DNA of 64,000 nt from Hyphomicrobium_A sp963776675 (GCA_963776675.1 CAVZNR010000032.1:22055-86054); one strand, 5' to 3'; shown: positions 50,874 to 61,394, numbered from the stretch's first letter. Translations and numbers: made by a program. Notes: generated from the letters alone by a model not told the origin.

Positions 50874-51359
50874 ATGCTGCGCTTTGCCCTGTCGCTCCGC
50901 TACATCATGCTCGTCGCATCGTTCGGCGCGGCGCTGGGCGCGCTGGTGATGTTCTGGGAGGCCAGCGCGCACATGGTCGGCGCGGCCGCGGGCGCCTTCG
51001 AAAATCAGGACGCGCGTCAGGTCATCGCCCAGGTGATGGGCGGCACGGACGTGTTCCTGTTCGGCATCGTGCTCGTCATCTTCGCCTACGCCATCGCCTT
51101 CGGCTTCGTGTTCGACCTCACGCCCAAGCAGCGCGAGAAGCTTCCCGCTTGGATGCGTGCCACCGGCATGAGCGAGCTCAAGGCGACGCTCGTCGGCGTC
51201 ATCCTCGTATACCTCGTCGTCGACTTCGCCACCGACTGGGCGGAGAACCCCGGCGAGGTGACGTGGCTGGTGCTGACCAAACCCATCTCGATCCTCCTCA
51301 TCGCCGCGGCGTTCCGCTTGTTCGCCTTCAACCGCCCCGACGTGGCGAGCAACTCCTAG
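50874..51359 (+). CDS. YqhA family (UPF0114) membrane protein
   Basis: 161 residues with four hydrophobic segments: YIMLVASFGAALGALVMFWE, VFLFGIVLVIFAYAIAFGFV, LKATLVGVILVYLVVDFATD and VLTKPISILLIAAAFRLFAF. It matches the UPF0114/YqhA pattern (GGTDVFLFGIVLVIF). Function unknown. Its stop overlaps the convergent rsmA stop by four bases. Confidence 0.82.
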   Translation: MLRFALSLRYIMLVASFGAALGALVMFWEASAHMVGAAAGAFENQDARQVIAQVMGGTDVFLFGIVLVIFAYAIAFGFVFDLTPKQREKLPAWMRATGMSELKATLVGVILVYLVVDFATDWAENPGEVTWLVLTKPISILLIAAAFRLFAFNRPDVASNS

Positions 51360-52249
51360 CCGCGCCCGGCGCTCGAGCGCTCGAACGTCAGCGCCAGACG
51401 CGCGAAGTCCTTCACCGACAGGTCCTCTGCACGCAGGCTGCCGGCAATGCCGGCCGCGTCGAGCAGCGCCTCGGGCACGCTGACGAGCTGTTTGAGGCTC
51501 GAGCGCAGCATCTTGCGGCGCTGCCCGAATGCTGCTGCCGTCACTTTCCCCAAAACGCGGACGTCGCACGCCGGCGCCGGCTCGGGCAGCGGCACGAACT
51601 CGACGACGGCGGAGGCGACCTTGGGCGGCGGCGTGAACGCCTCGCGCGGCAGCGTCAGCACGATGCGCGCCTTGGTGCGCCACTGCGCCAGCACCGAGAG
51701 CCGTCCGTAGGCCTTGCTGCCGGGGTGCGCGACGATGCGCTCGGCCACCTCCTTCTGGAACATCAAGACCATGCGGTCGAACCACGGCGGCCACGGCTCG
51801 GTCTCGAGCCAGCCGACGAGCAGCAGCGTCGCCACGCCATAGGGCAGGTTCGCCGCAATGATTGCCTTGCCCGTCTGCGCGCCGATGAGGTCGCGCCACT
51901 TGGCTTCGAGCGCGTCGCCAAGGTGGACATTGAGCCGCCCAGGGTAGCGGTCCGCGATGGAAGCGAGTGCCGGCGCGCAGCGCGCGTCGCGTTCCACCGC
52001 CACCACGCGCGCCGCACCCTCCAACAGGAGCGCGCGCGTCAGGCCGCCGGGGCCCGGGCCGACCTCCACGACGGTGCGGCCTTCGAGCGGCCCTGCCGCC
52101 CGCGCGATGCGTCGCGTCAGGTTGAGATCGAGGAGGAAGTTCTGGCCTAAGCTTTTCTTGGCCTTCAGGCCCAGCGCCGCGATGACCTCGCGCAGTGGCG
52201 GAAGCCCGTCGGGGCTGGCGCCGGTGACCGCCGGGTCCTCGGCGCTCAT
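51356..52249 (-). CDS. rsmA: 16S rRNA (adenine1518-N6/adenine1519-N6) dimethyltransferase
   Basis: 297 residues from ATG 52249, which overlaps the pdxA stop (ATGA). Dimethylates two adenines of helix 45 in late 30S maturation. KKSLGQNFLLDLNLTRRI at the start, SAM site VVEVGPGPGGLTRALL, and the catalytic NLPYGVATLLL (NxPY). C-terminal FGQRRKMLRSSLKQL is typical. The frame stays open upstream but antisense to nothing relevant, inside pdxA. Confidence 0.96.
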   Translation of the reverse strand: MSAEDPAVTGASPDGLPPLREVIAALGLKAKKSLGQNFLLDLNLTRRIARAAGPLEGRTVVEVGPGPGGLTRALLLEGAARVVAVERDARCAPALASIADRYPGRLNVHLGDALEAKWRDLIGAQTGKAIIAANLPYGVATLLLVGWLETEPWPPWFDRMVLMFQKEVAERIVAHPGSKAYGRLSVLAQWRTKARIVLTLPREAFTPPPKVASAVVEFVPLPEPAPACDVRVLGKVTAAAFGQRRKMLRSSLKQLVSVPEALLDAAGIAGSLRAEDLSVKDFARLALTFERSSAGRG

Positions 52250-53295
52250 GCGGCCCGGGCTGCGGTGCGGGCGTCGGCGATCGTGGCTGCGAGCTTCAGG
52301 CTTTCGATGAAGCTCAGCGGCGAGGCGCAGCCCTTCGCGGCGATCCCGAAGGCGGTGCCATGGTCCGGCGAGGTGCGCACGAAGGGCAGCCCCAGCGTGA
52401 CGTTCACGCCGTCCTCGAACGCCACCGTCTTGAAGGGAATGAGCGCCTGGTCGTGATACATGCAGACCGCCGCGTCGTAGGTGGCGCGCGCCGCCGCATG
52501 GAACAGCGTGTCGGCCGGGTGCGGGCCGGTGACGTCGAGGCCCTCGGCGCACAGATCGCCGATCGCCGGCGCGATCACGTTGATCTCCTCGCGCCCGATG
52601 GTGCCTTCCTCGCCCGCATGCGGGTTGAGCCCGGTGACGGCGATGCGCGGGCGGCGCACGCCGAAGTCGCGCTTGAGGCCCGCATGGGTGATGCGCACGG
52701 TCTGGCACAGCTTGTCGCGCGTGATCGCCTTGGGCACGTCGATAAAGGGAATGTGCACGGTCAGCGGCACGACGCGAAGATCCGCCGCGGCAAGCATCAT
52801 GACGGCGTGGTAGCGCCGCCCGGGCCAATGGCGCTCGGCCAGCGCTGCGAGGAAATCCGTGTGGCCGGGGTAGGGAAAATCGTCGCCCGCCACCACGTGC
52901 TTGGCGATCGGATTGGTGACGAGGGCCGCCGCCTCGCCGGAGGCGACGGCGGCTGTTGCCGCTTCGATCGCTCCGATCACCGCCGCGGCGTTGGCGCGAT
53001 CGGGAATGCCGGGCGCGGCGTGCGTGCGCAAAGGGACGGAGCGTACGGGCAAGGCATTCTTGAAGATCTCCGCCGCCCCGGCGAGCTTGTCGACCGAAGC
53101 GATGGGCACCGGCAGGCGCAGGAGGCGCGCGCGCTGGGCGGCCGCGATGGGGTCACCGAACAGAACGAAGGGAGGCAGCCCCTCCGCGGCGCGTGCGGCC
53201 CAGGCTTTGAGCGTAACCTCGAGCCCAACGCCGGCGGGATCGCCCATACTGACGGCCAGCGGGGCGCGCGGGATAGCAGCGGTCTCGGACCTCAT
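52246..53295 (-). CDS. pdxA: 4-hydroxythreonine-4-phosphate dehydrogenase
   Basis: 349 residues. NAD-dependent oxidation in the DXP-dependent pathway of pyridoxal phosphate synthesis. VSMGDPAGVGLEVTLKAW, VTNPIAKHVV, the metal-binding His in FPYPGHTDFLA, TGLNPHAGEEGTIGREE, CMYHDQALIPFK and TSPDHGTAFGIAAKG are all present. Complete. It starts four bases after the surA-like gene ends and overlaps rsmA, giving a surA-pdxA-rsmA operon. Confidence 0.97.
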   Translation of the reverse strand: MRSETAAIPRAPLAVSMGDPAGVGLEVTLKAWAARAAEGLPPFVLFGDPIAAAQRARLLRLPVPIASVDKLAGAAEIFKNALPVRSVPLRTHAAPGIPDRANAAAVIGAIEAATAAVASGEAAALVTNPIAKHVVAGDDFPYPGHTDFLAALAERHWPGRRYHAVMMLAAADLRVVPLTVHIPFIDVPKAITRDKLCQTVRITHAGLKRDFGVRRPRIAVTGLNPHAGEEGTIGREEINVIAPAIGDLCAEGLDVTGPHPADTLFHAAARATYDAAVCMYHDQALIPFKTVAFEDGVNVTLGLPFVRTSPDHGTAFGIAAKGCASPLSFIESLKLAATIADARTAARAA

Positions 53296-53299
53296 TGCA

Positions 53300-54487
53300 T
53301 CACCGGTACTCGATGTGAGCGTCCTGGCGAAGGTCCTTCAGGTGCTTCATCGACAAAATCTCAAATTCCTTTTGGCGCAAATCGTTTTGAGCGGTCTCGC
53401 GTTTCTGCTCCTCGGCCTTGACGGTCTTTCGGCCGCACACCGCCCACAGCTCGACGCCGCCGTCGCCGACGGTCGCGGGGATCATCTGGTTTTCGCCGGC
53501 GCTCATGAGCAGGCTGCGCGTCGGCTCGGGGATGGTCCCGGGCCGGCGCTCGCCGAGATCATCGAAGCGGGCACCTGCAACCGCGCTGGCGAGACGTCGC
53601 GATTCGGTGCAGGTGGTGAATTGCGCGCGCAAACGCTCCGCCTCGCTCAAGCGCTCCACGATCTGCTTCTGGTCGCCTTTGGTCGACAGAGGCAGCATGA
53701 TGCGGTGAATGTGCAGCTCCACCTCGTCCTCGCCGGAAAAAGCAGCTGCCATGCGGTCGATGTCGCGGCCGCCTATGGTGGAGATCTGGTGGCCAAAGCG
53801 CCGCTTGATGACGTCGGCCCAGGACAGCGACGCCTTGATCCGGTCGCGCATGGCGGCAATGTTGGCGCCCATCTTGGACACGTGCTCGGCAAACTCCTTG
53901 GGCGTCATCTTGTTGCGCTCCGCCATGCCGGCAATGACGCGGTCCACGTCCTCCGTGCCGGCAACAACGCTGAGGCGCTTGGCCTCCTGAAGCTTAAGGC
54001 GCTCCTCGATCAATTCATCTAGCGCCTTCTTGTGTGCCACAGGGCGAAATTCAGCCTCCACTTTTGTCCTGAGGCTCGTTACGAACTGCCGCTGCAGCTC
54101 CTTGACGCGGGACTGCTGCTCGGCCTCGGTCTTGGGTGGATTGGCCTTGAGCCGCTTTATGGCAAAGGCCTTGAACTGATCGTTAACATTGGGCGCCTTG
54201 AGCTTCGCCTGCAGTCGCTTCTGCAACTCGGGGGAGCCGAGCATCGACAGCTTCATGCGCTGCTCGATCTCATATCCGGTGATCGGCTCGTCGTTGACGA
54301 GGGCGACAATCGATTGGCTGGTCGAGGAGGCGCCTGCGGTGTTGGCCGGCGTGGCTTTGGCGGTCTTCTGGGCCAGTGCCGCGTCCACATTCAGGGACAT
54401 GCCGAGCGCCGTAAGGGCGATCAAGGCTGCGGGGATGGTGCGGAGTGCAGCCAGGCGCGGCCGCTTGTTGTTGGGCGCGAGCGTCAT
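53300..54487 (-). CDS. SurA-like periplasmic chaperone / peptidyl-prolyl isomerase
   Basis: 395 residues from ATG 54487. A signal peptide (LRTIPAALIALTALGMSLNV, cleavage after AALAQ) precedes a SurA N-terminal domain: IVALVNDEPITGYEIEQRMK, then helices with ELQRQFVTSLRTKVEAEF and EERLKLQEAKRL. The second half fits a degenerate parvulin domain (EDEVELHIHRIMLP). The location between lptD and pdxA is the standard surA position, and SurA assists beta-barrel proteins such as LptD. Isomerase activity is doubtful. Confidence 0.87.
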   Translation of the reverse strand: MTLAPNNKRPRLAALRTIPAALIALTALGMSLNVDAALAQKTAKATPANTAGASSTSQSIVALVNDEPITGYEIEQRMKLSMLGSPELQKRLQAKLKAPNVNDQFKAFAIKRLKANPPKTEAEQQSRVKELQRQFVTSLRTKVEAEFRPVAHKKALDELIEERLKLQEAKRLSVVAGTEDVDRVIAGMAERNKMTPKEFAEHVSKMGANIAAMRDRIKASLSWADVIKRRFGHQISTIGGRDIDRMAAAFSGEDEVELHIHRIMLPLSTKGDQKQIVERLSEAERLRAQFTTCTESRRLASAVAGARFDDLGERRPGTIPEPTRSLLMSAGENQMIPATVGDGGVELWAVCGRKTVKAEEQKRETAQNDLRQKEFEILSMKHLKDLRQDAHIEYR

Positions 54488-54642
54488 GGGTCCGTTTCGT
54501 AGAGTGCCACGTGGTGTCGCTTGGCGCATGCTGATGGCCAACGGGTTGATTTTGCGCGTTATCTACACGAACCGTGGCGGCCCCATGGCGGATGCACCGG
54601 CTTTCGAGCCGGCGCGGCGATAGCTGGGGGCACCGTTAACCG

Positions 54643-57097
54643 TTAGTTCGCCGCCGACTGCTGCTCGCTGAAATTATAGTTGAGCGAGTCGGTCGCATAC
54701 CCGAACTCTCCCAGGTGCTTCAGCTCGAAGCGCAGCATGACCGTCTGACCGTCGACGATATCGGGGTTGTGATAGTAGTTGTCGGTGTAGGTCGCCGTCA
54801 GCACGAAGCACTCGTCGGCATAGCGCGCCTGCACCATGTCGGATGCGATCTGGTCGGAGTCGATGTCGTAGCGCAGAGCGCCCGTGACGCTCCAGCGGTC
54901 GGTCAGCCGGATGGCGAGCGAGCCGTAGACGTCCTCCTGGGCATCGTCGATGCCGTTCGTCGGATCGGTATTCAGGAACGCGTAGATCGCCGAGGCCGAG
55001 AACGGGCCGAAGGCCAGCTGGGCACCTGCGTTCTGGGTGCGCAGCGACAGATCGCCTTCGTCGAAGCGGCTCTGCGATATCAGCTGCAGCCCGGTAAACG
55101 GTGCGATGTAGGCGCCGAGCACGTAGTCGGAGCGGCTGGTCTGCAAGCCGCTGTAAGGCGTGAACACCGGGTTGCCGTCGGAATCGTTGCCAGGATTGGC
55201 GTACGCGTTGGTGCCGGCGATCTGATAGCTCTCGCCCACCAGGACACGGGCATATCCGCCGTAGTTGGCCTGGAAGGTATACTGCAGGCCGACGTTGGCG
55301 CGCGTGCCCGTCTCGATGCGGTCATAGCCGGAGAACTTGTTCCACTCGAACAGGTTGGTGTCGTCGAACACCAGGCTCTGCGCGTCCTCGTCGGGCAGAT
55401 TGTCCTGCCGGACCGAGTTCTGGCGGGCGATGATCTGGCCGATCGGCTCGATCACGTGCGAGCCGTAGCGCGAGTTGGCGACCCACGGATAGGCGACCGT
55501 CACACCACCCAGCGCCAGGCCTCTGGCAAGCGACGTCTCGCCCACGATGACGTTCGTGTTCTGGAGCGCGCTCGCCTGCGGGTCGACGTAGTTGTTGATC
55601 TGGTAGATGTCGCCCCTGAGCTGCCCGAACGGCGTGTAGGTGATGCCGATCGGATCGGTGAAGCGGCGGCGCCAGCTCACATCGGTGACGACGCGGTTCA
55701 TCTGCTCCTGCCCGACCGGGACAATCGCCGGATCCTGGTTGTCGGCGAAGCTCAGGGCGTTGGTGTTCCAGCGCACCTCGCCTCCGAGGAGCGGGTCGGC
55801 GAAGACGTAATTGTAGTCCACGATCGGGTAGGCGTAGGCCTCCGAATCCCCCGACGGCTGATCCGTGAACATCAGCCCGCCGAAGTGATAGAACTCGACC
55901 CCGAAGTAGTTGCGGTCGGAGATGCCGTTGAGGAAGATCTTGTCGACGCGGTCGGTCAGCAGGATGTTGTCGAGCTTGTAGAAGCGACGGAACGTGTCGT
56001 CGCTTTCGAGCGTCACATCCCACCCGAATTTCCACCAGCTCGACAGCGAGAACAGGCCCTTGGTGGCGATGCTGCCGCGCCAGCCGTCGACCTCGTCCCG
56101 GTTGGTGATCGATGAGGGCAGGTTGGCGGAGTCCTGGTCGATGGCCGCCATGCTGATCGGTGTACTGCCCGTTCTCCAGCCGATGGCGCCAGTCGCCCTG
56201 CCACAGCACACCCTGGCGCGATGTGTACAACGGGTAGAACGTGAAGTCGTAGTTGGGCGCCAGCGCGAAGTAGTAGGGGACCGTCATCCCGTAGCCCAGC
56301 GTCTCGGAGCCCGAGAACTGCGGCATCAGGAAGCCCGACTTGCGCTTCACGGATGGATCGGCGTGCTCGAAGTACGGCATCCAGAGGATCGGCATGCCGA
56401 ACAGCTCGAACCGCGCATCCTGATAGGTGATGGTCTGCGCCTGCTGATCATGGATCACGGTCGCGGCGCTGATACACCACAAGGGCGGCATGCCGTCCTT
56501 GGTCTTACAGGGCGTGAAGCGGCCGTTCTTGAACACGGTGGTGTTGCCACCGCGGCGCTGGGCCTGCTCGGCGGCGATGCGCGAGTCGTCGGAGGCGACG
56601 ATGCTCAGCGACTGCACGAAGCCGTCGCGGAAGTCGTCGGTCAGGGTGTAGCGGTCGGCGCGCACGATGTTGCCGTTCGGCTCCTTGAGGACGACGTTGC
56701 CGACGGCGGTGAGCGTGTTCACGGAGCGGTCGTAGACGACCTGATCCGCGGTCAGGATGTAGTTGTTGTAGTAGATCTCGACGTTGCCGCGCGCGATCAC
56801 GCGGCTGCCGCCGTTGTCATAGATCAGCTCGTCGCCCTGCAGGTAGAGCGGCTGTGACTTGTCGATGTTGCGCGAGGGCCCGACCAGGCTGGTCTTGGGG
56901 AACGAGCTCGACGGCTCGACGTTGGGCGCGACGATGCTGGGATCCTGAGCGTAGGCCTTGTGTCCGCCGCTGAGTGTGAGCAACGCAAAAAGGCATGCAG
57001 ACATGGCCATACGCGCCCGGCCGGCGACCTTCCGGCGCCGGCAAGGAACGCGTGACCATCCGCAACCCTCCTGCGGTGTCCGCGCATAACGCATCAC
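54643..57097 (-). pseudogene. lptD: LPS-assembly protein LptD, broken by a +1 frameshift
   Basis: Outer-membrane beta-barrel that inserts LPS. The first frame (from 57097) has a signal peptide (MSACLFALLTLSGGHKAYAQ), the LptA-like jellyroll (YLQGDELIYDNGGSRVIARG) and the start of the barrel to HRLENGQYT. The second frame continues ISMAAIDQDSANLPSS, then LFSLSSWWKFGWDV, RNYFGVEFYHFGGL and the barrel to the stop at 54643 (GYATDSLNYNFS). The break is at about 56159, where ACC-G-ATC has one extra base. Because LptD is usually essential, a sequencing error is likelier than a real loss. About 800 residues when repaired. Starts right after lptG. Confidence 0.92.
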
Positions 57098-58192
57098 TCA
57101 GCCATCCTCCTGGTGCAACAGCACAGTAGCCGAGACAACAATCACGAGGACTACGGGGAGCCAAATCGCCGCCCAAGGAGGCGCCAATCCGGCCACACCG
57201 ACCTGTCGGGAGACCTCTGCCAGTAGGAAGAAGCCGAACCCCCCCATTAATCCTGTGATAACCATAGTCTGGATGCCCCCCGAGCGGAATGACCCCAACG
57301 ACACAGTGGCAGCCAAAAGGACCATCGCTGTGCACAGGAAGGGGCGGGACATCAGGGCTTCATATTGAATCCGCAACCGATCAGTCGAAAGTTGTGCTTT
57401 ATCAGCGACTTCGATCAATCCTGGTAGCTCCCAGAAGGAAACTGAGAAGAGCGTTCCCAGCGCATCGGTCACGCGTTCCGGTGTAAGGTATGTGGACAAC
57501 AAGTAGGTATCGAATTTTTCCGGCTCACGGCCCAGGCGCACCACCCAGGCATCGCGGATCTCCCAGTAGCCGTCGTGCAGGTCGGCCCGGGCCCCGTCCA
57601 CCCGCTCCACGAAGTGGCCTTGCTTGTCGAACACGAAGGCCGACACCCCGGTCAGCGTCAGGCCGCGGTTGGAGGCCAGCGCCGCGCTGATGACGGACTG
57701 GCCATCGGCCCCGTTCTGGCGCAGCCAGGACTCGCCCGAGCGAGACTTCAAGAGATTGGTTTCCTTGCCGAAAGCCTCCGCGTAGAGGCTTTCCGCCTTG
57801 CTGCGGCCGGCGGCCGCCAGTGGGTTGTAGACCGTCACCGCGAACGTGCCGAGCCCAAAGGCGACGATGAACCCCGGCGCCAGGAACTGCCACACCGACA
57901 TGCCGCCCGCGCGCATGACCACGAGCTCGCTGCGGCGGCTCAGCTGCAGGAGCGCGGCGATGGAGCCCACGAGGACGGCGAAGGCGACCAGGTACTCGGA
58001 GTAGGCGGGCAGGCGCAGCAGCGCGATGCCGACGAGGACATACGCCGGCACCTCGCCGTACTTGCTCGACTGGCGCAGCAGCTCGACAAAATCGATGAGA
58101 AAGATCAGCACCGCGCACAGCAGGAAGGTGATGAAAATTCCCAACAGGAAGCGGCCGGCGATGTAGCGGCCAACGGTGCGCAGCGGCATCAT
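57098..58192 (-). CDS. lptG: LPS export ABC transporter permease LptG
   Basis: 364 residues. With LptF and LptB it extracts LPS from the inner membrane. YjgP/YjgQ family: helices at FLLGIFITFLLCAVLIFLID, EYLVAFAVLVGSIAALLQLS, the family motif RSELVVMRAGGMSVWQFLAP, a periplasmic jellyroll (residues about 125-260), and C-terminal helices (CTAMVLLAATVSLGSF). Lies between lptF and lptD on the same strand with three- and zero-base gaps. Confidence 0.95.
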   Translation of the reverse strand: MMPLRTVGRYIAGRFLLGIFITFLLCAVLIFLIDFVELLRQSSKYGEVPAYVLVGIALLRLPAYSEYLVAFAVLVGSIAALLQLSRRSELVVMRAGGMSVWQFLAPGFIVAFGLGTFAVTVYNPLAAAGRSKAESLYAEAFGKETNLLKSRSGESWLRQNGADGQSVISAALASNRGLTLTGVSAFVFDKQGHFVERVDGARADLHDGYWEIRDAWVVRLGREPEKFDTYLLSTYLTPERVTDALGTLFSVSFWELPGLIEVADKAQLSTDRLRIQYEALMSRPFLCTAMVLLAATVSLGSFRSGGIQTMVITGLMGGFGFFLLAEVSRQVGVAGLAPPWAAIWLPVVLVIVVSATVLLHQEDG

Positions 58193-58195
58193 GGC

Positions 58196-59407
58196 TCAGC
58201 CTCCCGCCCTGCGCGGACCCGGCGTGGGTGGTCGCATCAGGCTGAACATCCACTTGAAGGGCGCGACGCTCAGCTCCAAGGCGGCGCTGAACATGGCGGC
58301 CAGGCGGCTCGAGCGCAGCGTGCGCCGGTTGCGCTCGATCACCCAGAAGGCGGCCAGGATGGCCCCCAGCGGCAGTCCGTAGAGCAGCAGCAGCGCCTGC
58401 GCGTTGACGACGACGATGTTGTTCAAGGCGAGACCGCCGAGCCGCAGCGCAGCGGCCAGCACGAAGGCCAGCGTGACCTGCTGGATGCGGTTCTGCCGGG
58501 TTGAGCGCGCTTGCCCCACCGCGGCCAGAGCGATCATCGTAAAAGCGATTGGATACAATGGGTTGGACGTGCGCTCATGCAACTCTGCGCGAAACTTTCC
58601 AGGTGCCGTTTTGTACTGCCGGCTGTCGGGATCGGGGTGGAGCAGCTCGCTGAGGTAGCGCTCGCGCGGCTTGAGATCGTCGTCCTCGCTGAGCTTCTTC
58701 TCGAAGCGGTCGAGGTCGACCGCGTACTTGTCGAAGGCCACGATTTGCGCCGGCTGGTCCTGGTCGCTGCTGCGCACGATGTGCCCTTCGGTCATCACCA
58801 GGTAGTTGGAGGGCTCGCGCTTCACGATGACGCCGCGCTCGGCCAGGTAGGCCTGGGTCTGCGAGCGGTCGCGCGTATCGTTCACGATGAGGCCCAACAG
58901 CTCCCCATTCATGGCGCGCTCGCGAATGTGGAAGGTGAGGCCGCTCTCCGGGCTCGAGAACTGTCCGGGCTGGATCACCTGCGTCAGCACGTCGGTGCGC
59001 ACCTGCACGATGTACTGGCGCAGCAGCTGCAGGCTCCACGGTATGCCGACGTGATTGACGAAGGCGACGCCGATCGTCACCAGCAGGGCAAGCAGCAACA
59101 GCGGTCGCGCGGAGCGCCACACCGTTGCGCCCGACGCCGTCATCACGATCAGCTCTGAATCGCCGTTGAGGCGGTTCAAGGTGTGGATGGCGGCGATCAG
59201 CAGCGAGAACGGCGCGATAATGGCCATCAGGTTGGGCAGCGCCAGGGTGGTCATGCGGATCAGCATCCACACGTCCTGACCCTGCGAGGTCACGACGTTG
59301 AGCTGGCGCAAGGCGAGCGCGACCCAGACGATCGCGGAGAGGGACAACAGGATGATCAGCAGGGCTCCCCCGGCCTGCCGAAAGACATACCTTTCGAAGA
59401 TCGTCAT
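58196..59407 (-). CDS. lptF: LPS export ABC transporter permease LptF
   Basis: 403 residues. Partner of LptG. MTIFERYVFRQAGGALLIIL start, NLMAIIAPFSLLIAAIHTLN, the RLNGDSELIVMTASGATVWR motif that pairs with the LptB ATPase, the periplasmic domain, and C-terminal helices (PLYPIAFTMIALAAVGQARS). Heads a lptF-lptG-lptD-surA-pdxA-rsmA series on the minus strand and is divergent from pepA, as in many proteobacteria. Confidence 0.95.
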   Translation of the reverse strand: MTIFERYVFRQAGGALLIILLSLSAIVWVALALRQLNVVTSQGQDVWMLIRMTTLALPNLMAIIAPFSLLIAAIHTLNRLNGDSELIVMTASGATVWRSARPLLLLALLVTIGVAFVNHVGIPWSLQLLRQYIVQVRTDVLTQVIQPGQFSSPESGLTFHIRERAMNGELLGLIVNDTRDRSQTQAYLAERGVIVKREPSNYLVMTEGHIVRSSDQDQPAQIVAFDKYAVDLDRFEKKLSEDDDLKPRERYLSELLHPDPDSRQYKTAPGKFRAELHERTSNPLYPIAFTMIALAAVGQARSTRQNRIQQVTLAFVLAAALRLGGLALNNIVVVNAQALLLLYGLPLGAILAAFWVIERNRRTLRSSRLAAMFSAALELSVAPFKWMFSLMRPPTPGPRRAGG

Positions 59408-59810
59408 CGCACCCGGAGGTCAATTGGAAGGGCGCACCACCCGCCGCCCCTTCCATCCCATATGCACACTGGGTTTCACGCCAGCATGGCGAAAGTTCGG
59501 CCCCTGCCAGACACTTGTCACCAGATTTAGAGCGACGGCACTACGCAGAACGCAGCGGGAACACCTAATGCCGGCTTAGTCAAAATCGCGTGGTCTGCGT
59601 GCCAGTTGCTTGCAACTTGCGGCGTGACTGGCTTAGCTCCACGCGCAAAGCGTCGAAATCTCCCTGCCTGCACGTGGGGCCTGGACCTTCCGCAATCGGC
59701 AGCGGGGGGTAAATCGCGGGTGTGTGCATCCCGCGACCATCCTGGTATTGCCTCCAGCCGGCCGCCGACCCCGAGACCCAGCACCGCCACTCACTATTGG
59801 AGCCTGCCCG
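59408..59810. other. Divergent promoter region between lptF and pepA
   Basis: About 400 bp without a gene. It should contain the promoters for the lptF-rsmA operon (leftward) and pepA (rightward). An open plus frame from 59724 runs into pepA, but MTNRPEIVFAPLS at 59811 is the family start. I did not find a strong consensus promoter or an inverted repeat. Confidence 0.5.
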
Positions 59811-61331
59811 ATGACAAACCGCCCCGAAATCGTCTTCGCCCCCCTGTCCGCCGAGCCGGAATCGACCTGCGTCGTGCTCGCCGGCGACGACATGGCGCTC
59901 GGCGCGCGCGCGCGCGAGCTCGACCAGCGTTCGGGCGGGGCGGTGCAGAAGGCGGCCGCTGCCGCGCAGTTCAAGGGCAAGAAGAAGTCGACGGCCGAGG
60001 TCCTGGTCCCGCCGCGCATCGGCGTCGATCGCCTGGTGCTGCTGGGCGTGGGCAAGGCCGGGGACCTCAAGGAGAACGACTGGGTGCTGCTGGGCGGCAG
60101 CGCTGCGGGTGCCATCTCGGCGCGCAAGTCCAAAAGCGCCAGCGTCATCGCCGAAGCGCCCGAGCATGGGGGCATGAAGCCGGAGCAGATCGCCGCCCAA
60201 CTCGCGTTCGGCGCCGCGCTGCGCCAGTACGAGTTCCGCAAGTACCTCACCAAGCAGCGCTCCGACGACGACAACGGCGGCGAGCCCGACAAGCTGCAGA
60301 AGATCGTCATCCACTGCGCCGATCCCGATAAGGCGCGCACCGCCTTCGCGCGCTACCAGGCCGTCGTCAACGGCGTCATGATCGCGCGCGATCTCGTCAA
60401 CGAGCCGGCCAACATCCTTGGCCCCCTCGAGTTTGCCGAGCGCGTGCAGGCGCTCGAGGAGGTCGGCGTCGAGGTGCAGATCCTCGATGCCGACGAGCTC
60501 ACCGAGCTCAAGATGGGCGCCCTGCTCGCGGTCGCGCAGGGCAGCGTGCGCCCGGCCCGCGTCGGCATCCTGCAGTGGCACGGCGCCAAATCCAAGCGTG
60601 CCAAGCCGGTGTGCTTCATCGGCAAGGGCGTCGTGTTCGACACCGGCGGCATCTCCATCAAACCGTCCGGGGGCATGGAGGACATGAAGGGGGACATGGG
60701 TGGCGCCGCCTGCGTCGTCGGCGTCATGCACGCGCTCGCCGAGCGCAAGGCCAACGTCAACGCCATCGGCCTCATCGGCCTGGTCGAGAACATGCCGTCC
60801 GGCGCGGCGATGCGCCCCGGCGATATCGTGACGGCGCACTCGGGCCAGACGGTCGAGGTCCTCAACACCGATGCCGAGGGCCGTCTCGTCCTCGCCGATC
60901 TCATCTCCTACGCGCAAGAGCGCTTCAAGCCGCGCCTGATGATCGATCTGGCGACGCTGACCGGCGCCATCATGGTGGCGCTCGGCAAGGAGTACGCCGG
61001 CCTCTTCGCCAACGACGACAAGCTTGCCGGCGACCTGCTCGACGCCTCGCTGTCGACGGGAGAGAAGATCTGGCGCATGCCGCTCGACAAGGCCTACGAC
61101 AAGATGGTCGAGTCCAAGAACGCCGACATCAAGAACATCGGCGGGCGCTGGGCGGGCGCGTGCACGGCCGCGGCGTTCCTCAAGTACTTCGTCAAGGACA
61201 CGCCCTGGGCTCACATCGATCTCGCCGGCACGGCCATGGACGCGCCCAAGTCCGAGATCAATCCAAGCTGGGGCTCGGGCTGGGGCGTGCGGCTTCTGGA
61301 TCGCTTCGTCGCCGACAAGTACGAGAAGTGA
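59811..61331 (+). CDS. pepA: Leucyl aminopeptidase (cytosol aminopeptidase, M17)
   Basis: 506 residues from ATG 59811. Hexameric two-metal aminopeptidase. N-terminal macro-like domain, then the catalytic part: ARDLVNEPANILGPLEFAER, metal and substrate residues in GKGVVFDTGGISIKPSGGME, MKGDMGGAACVVGVM, and the signature NTDAEGRLVLADLISYA. Complete and of normal length. Confidence 0.97.
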   Translation: MTNRPEIVFAPLSAEPESTCVVLAGDDMALGARARELDQRSGGAVQKAAAAAQFKGKKKSTAEVLVPPRIGVDRLVLLGVGKAGDLKENDWVLLGGSAAGAISARKSKSASVIAEAPEHGGMKPEQIAAQLAFGAALRQYEFRKYLTKQRSDDDNGGEPDKLQKIVIHCADPDKARTAFARYQAVVNGVMIARDLVNEPANILGPLEFAERVQALEEVGVEVQILDADELTELKMGALLAVAQGSVRPARVGILQWHGAKSKRAKPVCFIGKGVVFDTGGISIKPSGGMEDMKGDMGGAACVVGVMHALAERKANVNAIGLIGLVENMPSGAAMRPGDIVTAHSGQTVEVLNTDAEGRLVLADLISYAQERFKPRLMIDLATLTGAIMVALGKEYAGLFANDDKLAGDLLDASLSTGEKIWRMPLDKAYDKMVESKNADIKNIGGRWAGACTAAAFLKYFVKDTPWAHIDLAGTAMDAPKSEINPSWGSGWGVRLLDRFVADKYEK

Positions 61332-61394
61332 GAACGGGACCTTGCAGGCGCATCATAACACCTTGTAAAAACGCGTATAAGACCTGTCACTTTC

